Source: Lentisphaeria bacterium (GTDB lineage: Bacteria > Verrucomicrobiota > Lentisphaeria > Oligosphaerales > JAFGRS01). Taken from it: 6,134 bases of DNA. Under the pieces are notes generated by a model. The model saw only the letters and a list, made by a program, of their open reading frames with translations, made no database searches and was not told where the DNA came from. This document shows, piece after piece, positions 5,938 to 6,134 of the stretch (the stretch's first letter is position 1; each line of letters starts with the position of its first letter). The position numbers and the translations under genes were made by a program. The stretch lies in NCBI GenBank assembly GCA_016935045.1, contig JAFGRS010000620.1, positions 1-6,134 of the forward strand, given 5' to 3'.

Positions 5938-6134
5938 CGTGACCGCCCGGCGGCGGCGTTGGGACCTTGGAACAGATCCGCGGTCCCTGCGGTGGCAGTG
6001 GATAGGCCGGGAACTTGGCGTTATTGTAGGTGGTGTAAGCAGGTTGCGGCCGCGGTACGGGCACGTGGGCCGTGGCCGTTGGGGGTCGATGGGGGGTTCG
6101 CGGCCGGGGTTTTCCTCGTCGGGCGGGAGGAACG
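5938..6134. other. Right-hand end, no supported gene
   Basis: No gene can be supported in these 197 nt. One minus frame enters from the edge and stops at TAA (6021-6023) after about 37 codons. A second, in phase with the lyase, reads FLPPDEENPGREPP near the edge with GC-rich third positions and stays open. Either could be the tail of an upstream gene, but neither matches a family I know. Confidence 0.4.

Overview
This GC-rich window holds four genes, all on the minus strand, so the biological order runs from high to low coordinates. It looks like part of a carbohydrate-use locus from a polysaccharide-degrading environmental bacterium. The combination of a large secreted heparinase II/III-like protein with a C-terminal PA14-type domain, a secreted BD-FAE/acetylxylan-esterase-like hydrolase, an HpcH/HpaI aldolase and a LarA (DUF2088) homologue is typical of Planctomycetota, Lentisphaerota, Kiritimatiellota or Verrucomicrobiota. 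That placement is inferred from gene content only; no marker gene is present.

Layout from right to left. Positions 5497-6134 hold no gene I can support. They contain a 69-bp direct repeat, two full copies and the start of a third, each with a small hairpin. Positions 2482-5496 encode a 1004-residue heparinase/alginate-lyase-like protein with a strong ribosome binding site and an N-terminal export-like segment. Positions 2191-2481 are a 291-nt gap unusually rich in inverted repeats, dominated by a 75-nt nested inverted repeat (2258-2332). Positions 1267-2190 encode an alpha/beta-hydrolase esterase. Positions 485-1159 encode an HpcH/HpaI aldolase that lacks its usual last 40 or so residues. After a 41-nt gap, a GTG-started gene preceded by GAGGAG begins at 443 and runs off the left edge; it is the N-terminal part of a LarA-like nickel-dependent 2-hydroxyacid racemase/epimerase.

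A working model (inference): the two exported proteins depolymerise and deacylate an acidic or decorated polysaccharide. The cytoplasmic aldolase splits a 2-keto-3-deoxy sugar acid into pyruvate and an aldehyde, and the LarA homologue interconverts the stereoisomers of a resulting 2-hydroxyacid. No transporter, regulator, tRNA, rRNA, CRISPR array or transposase is visible. The most unusual non-coding items are the nested inverted repeat in front of the esterase and the 69-bp repeat array in front of the lyase.
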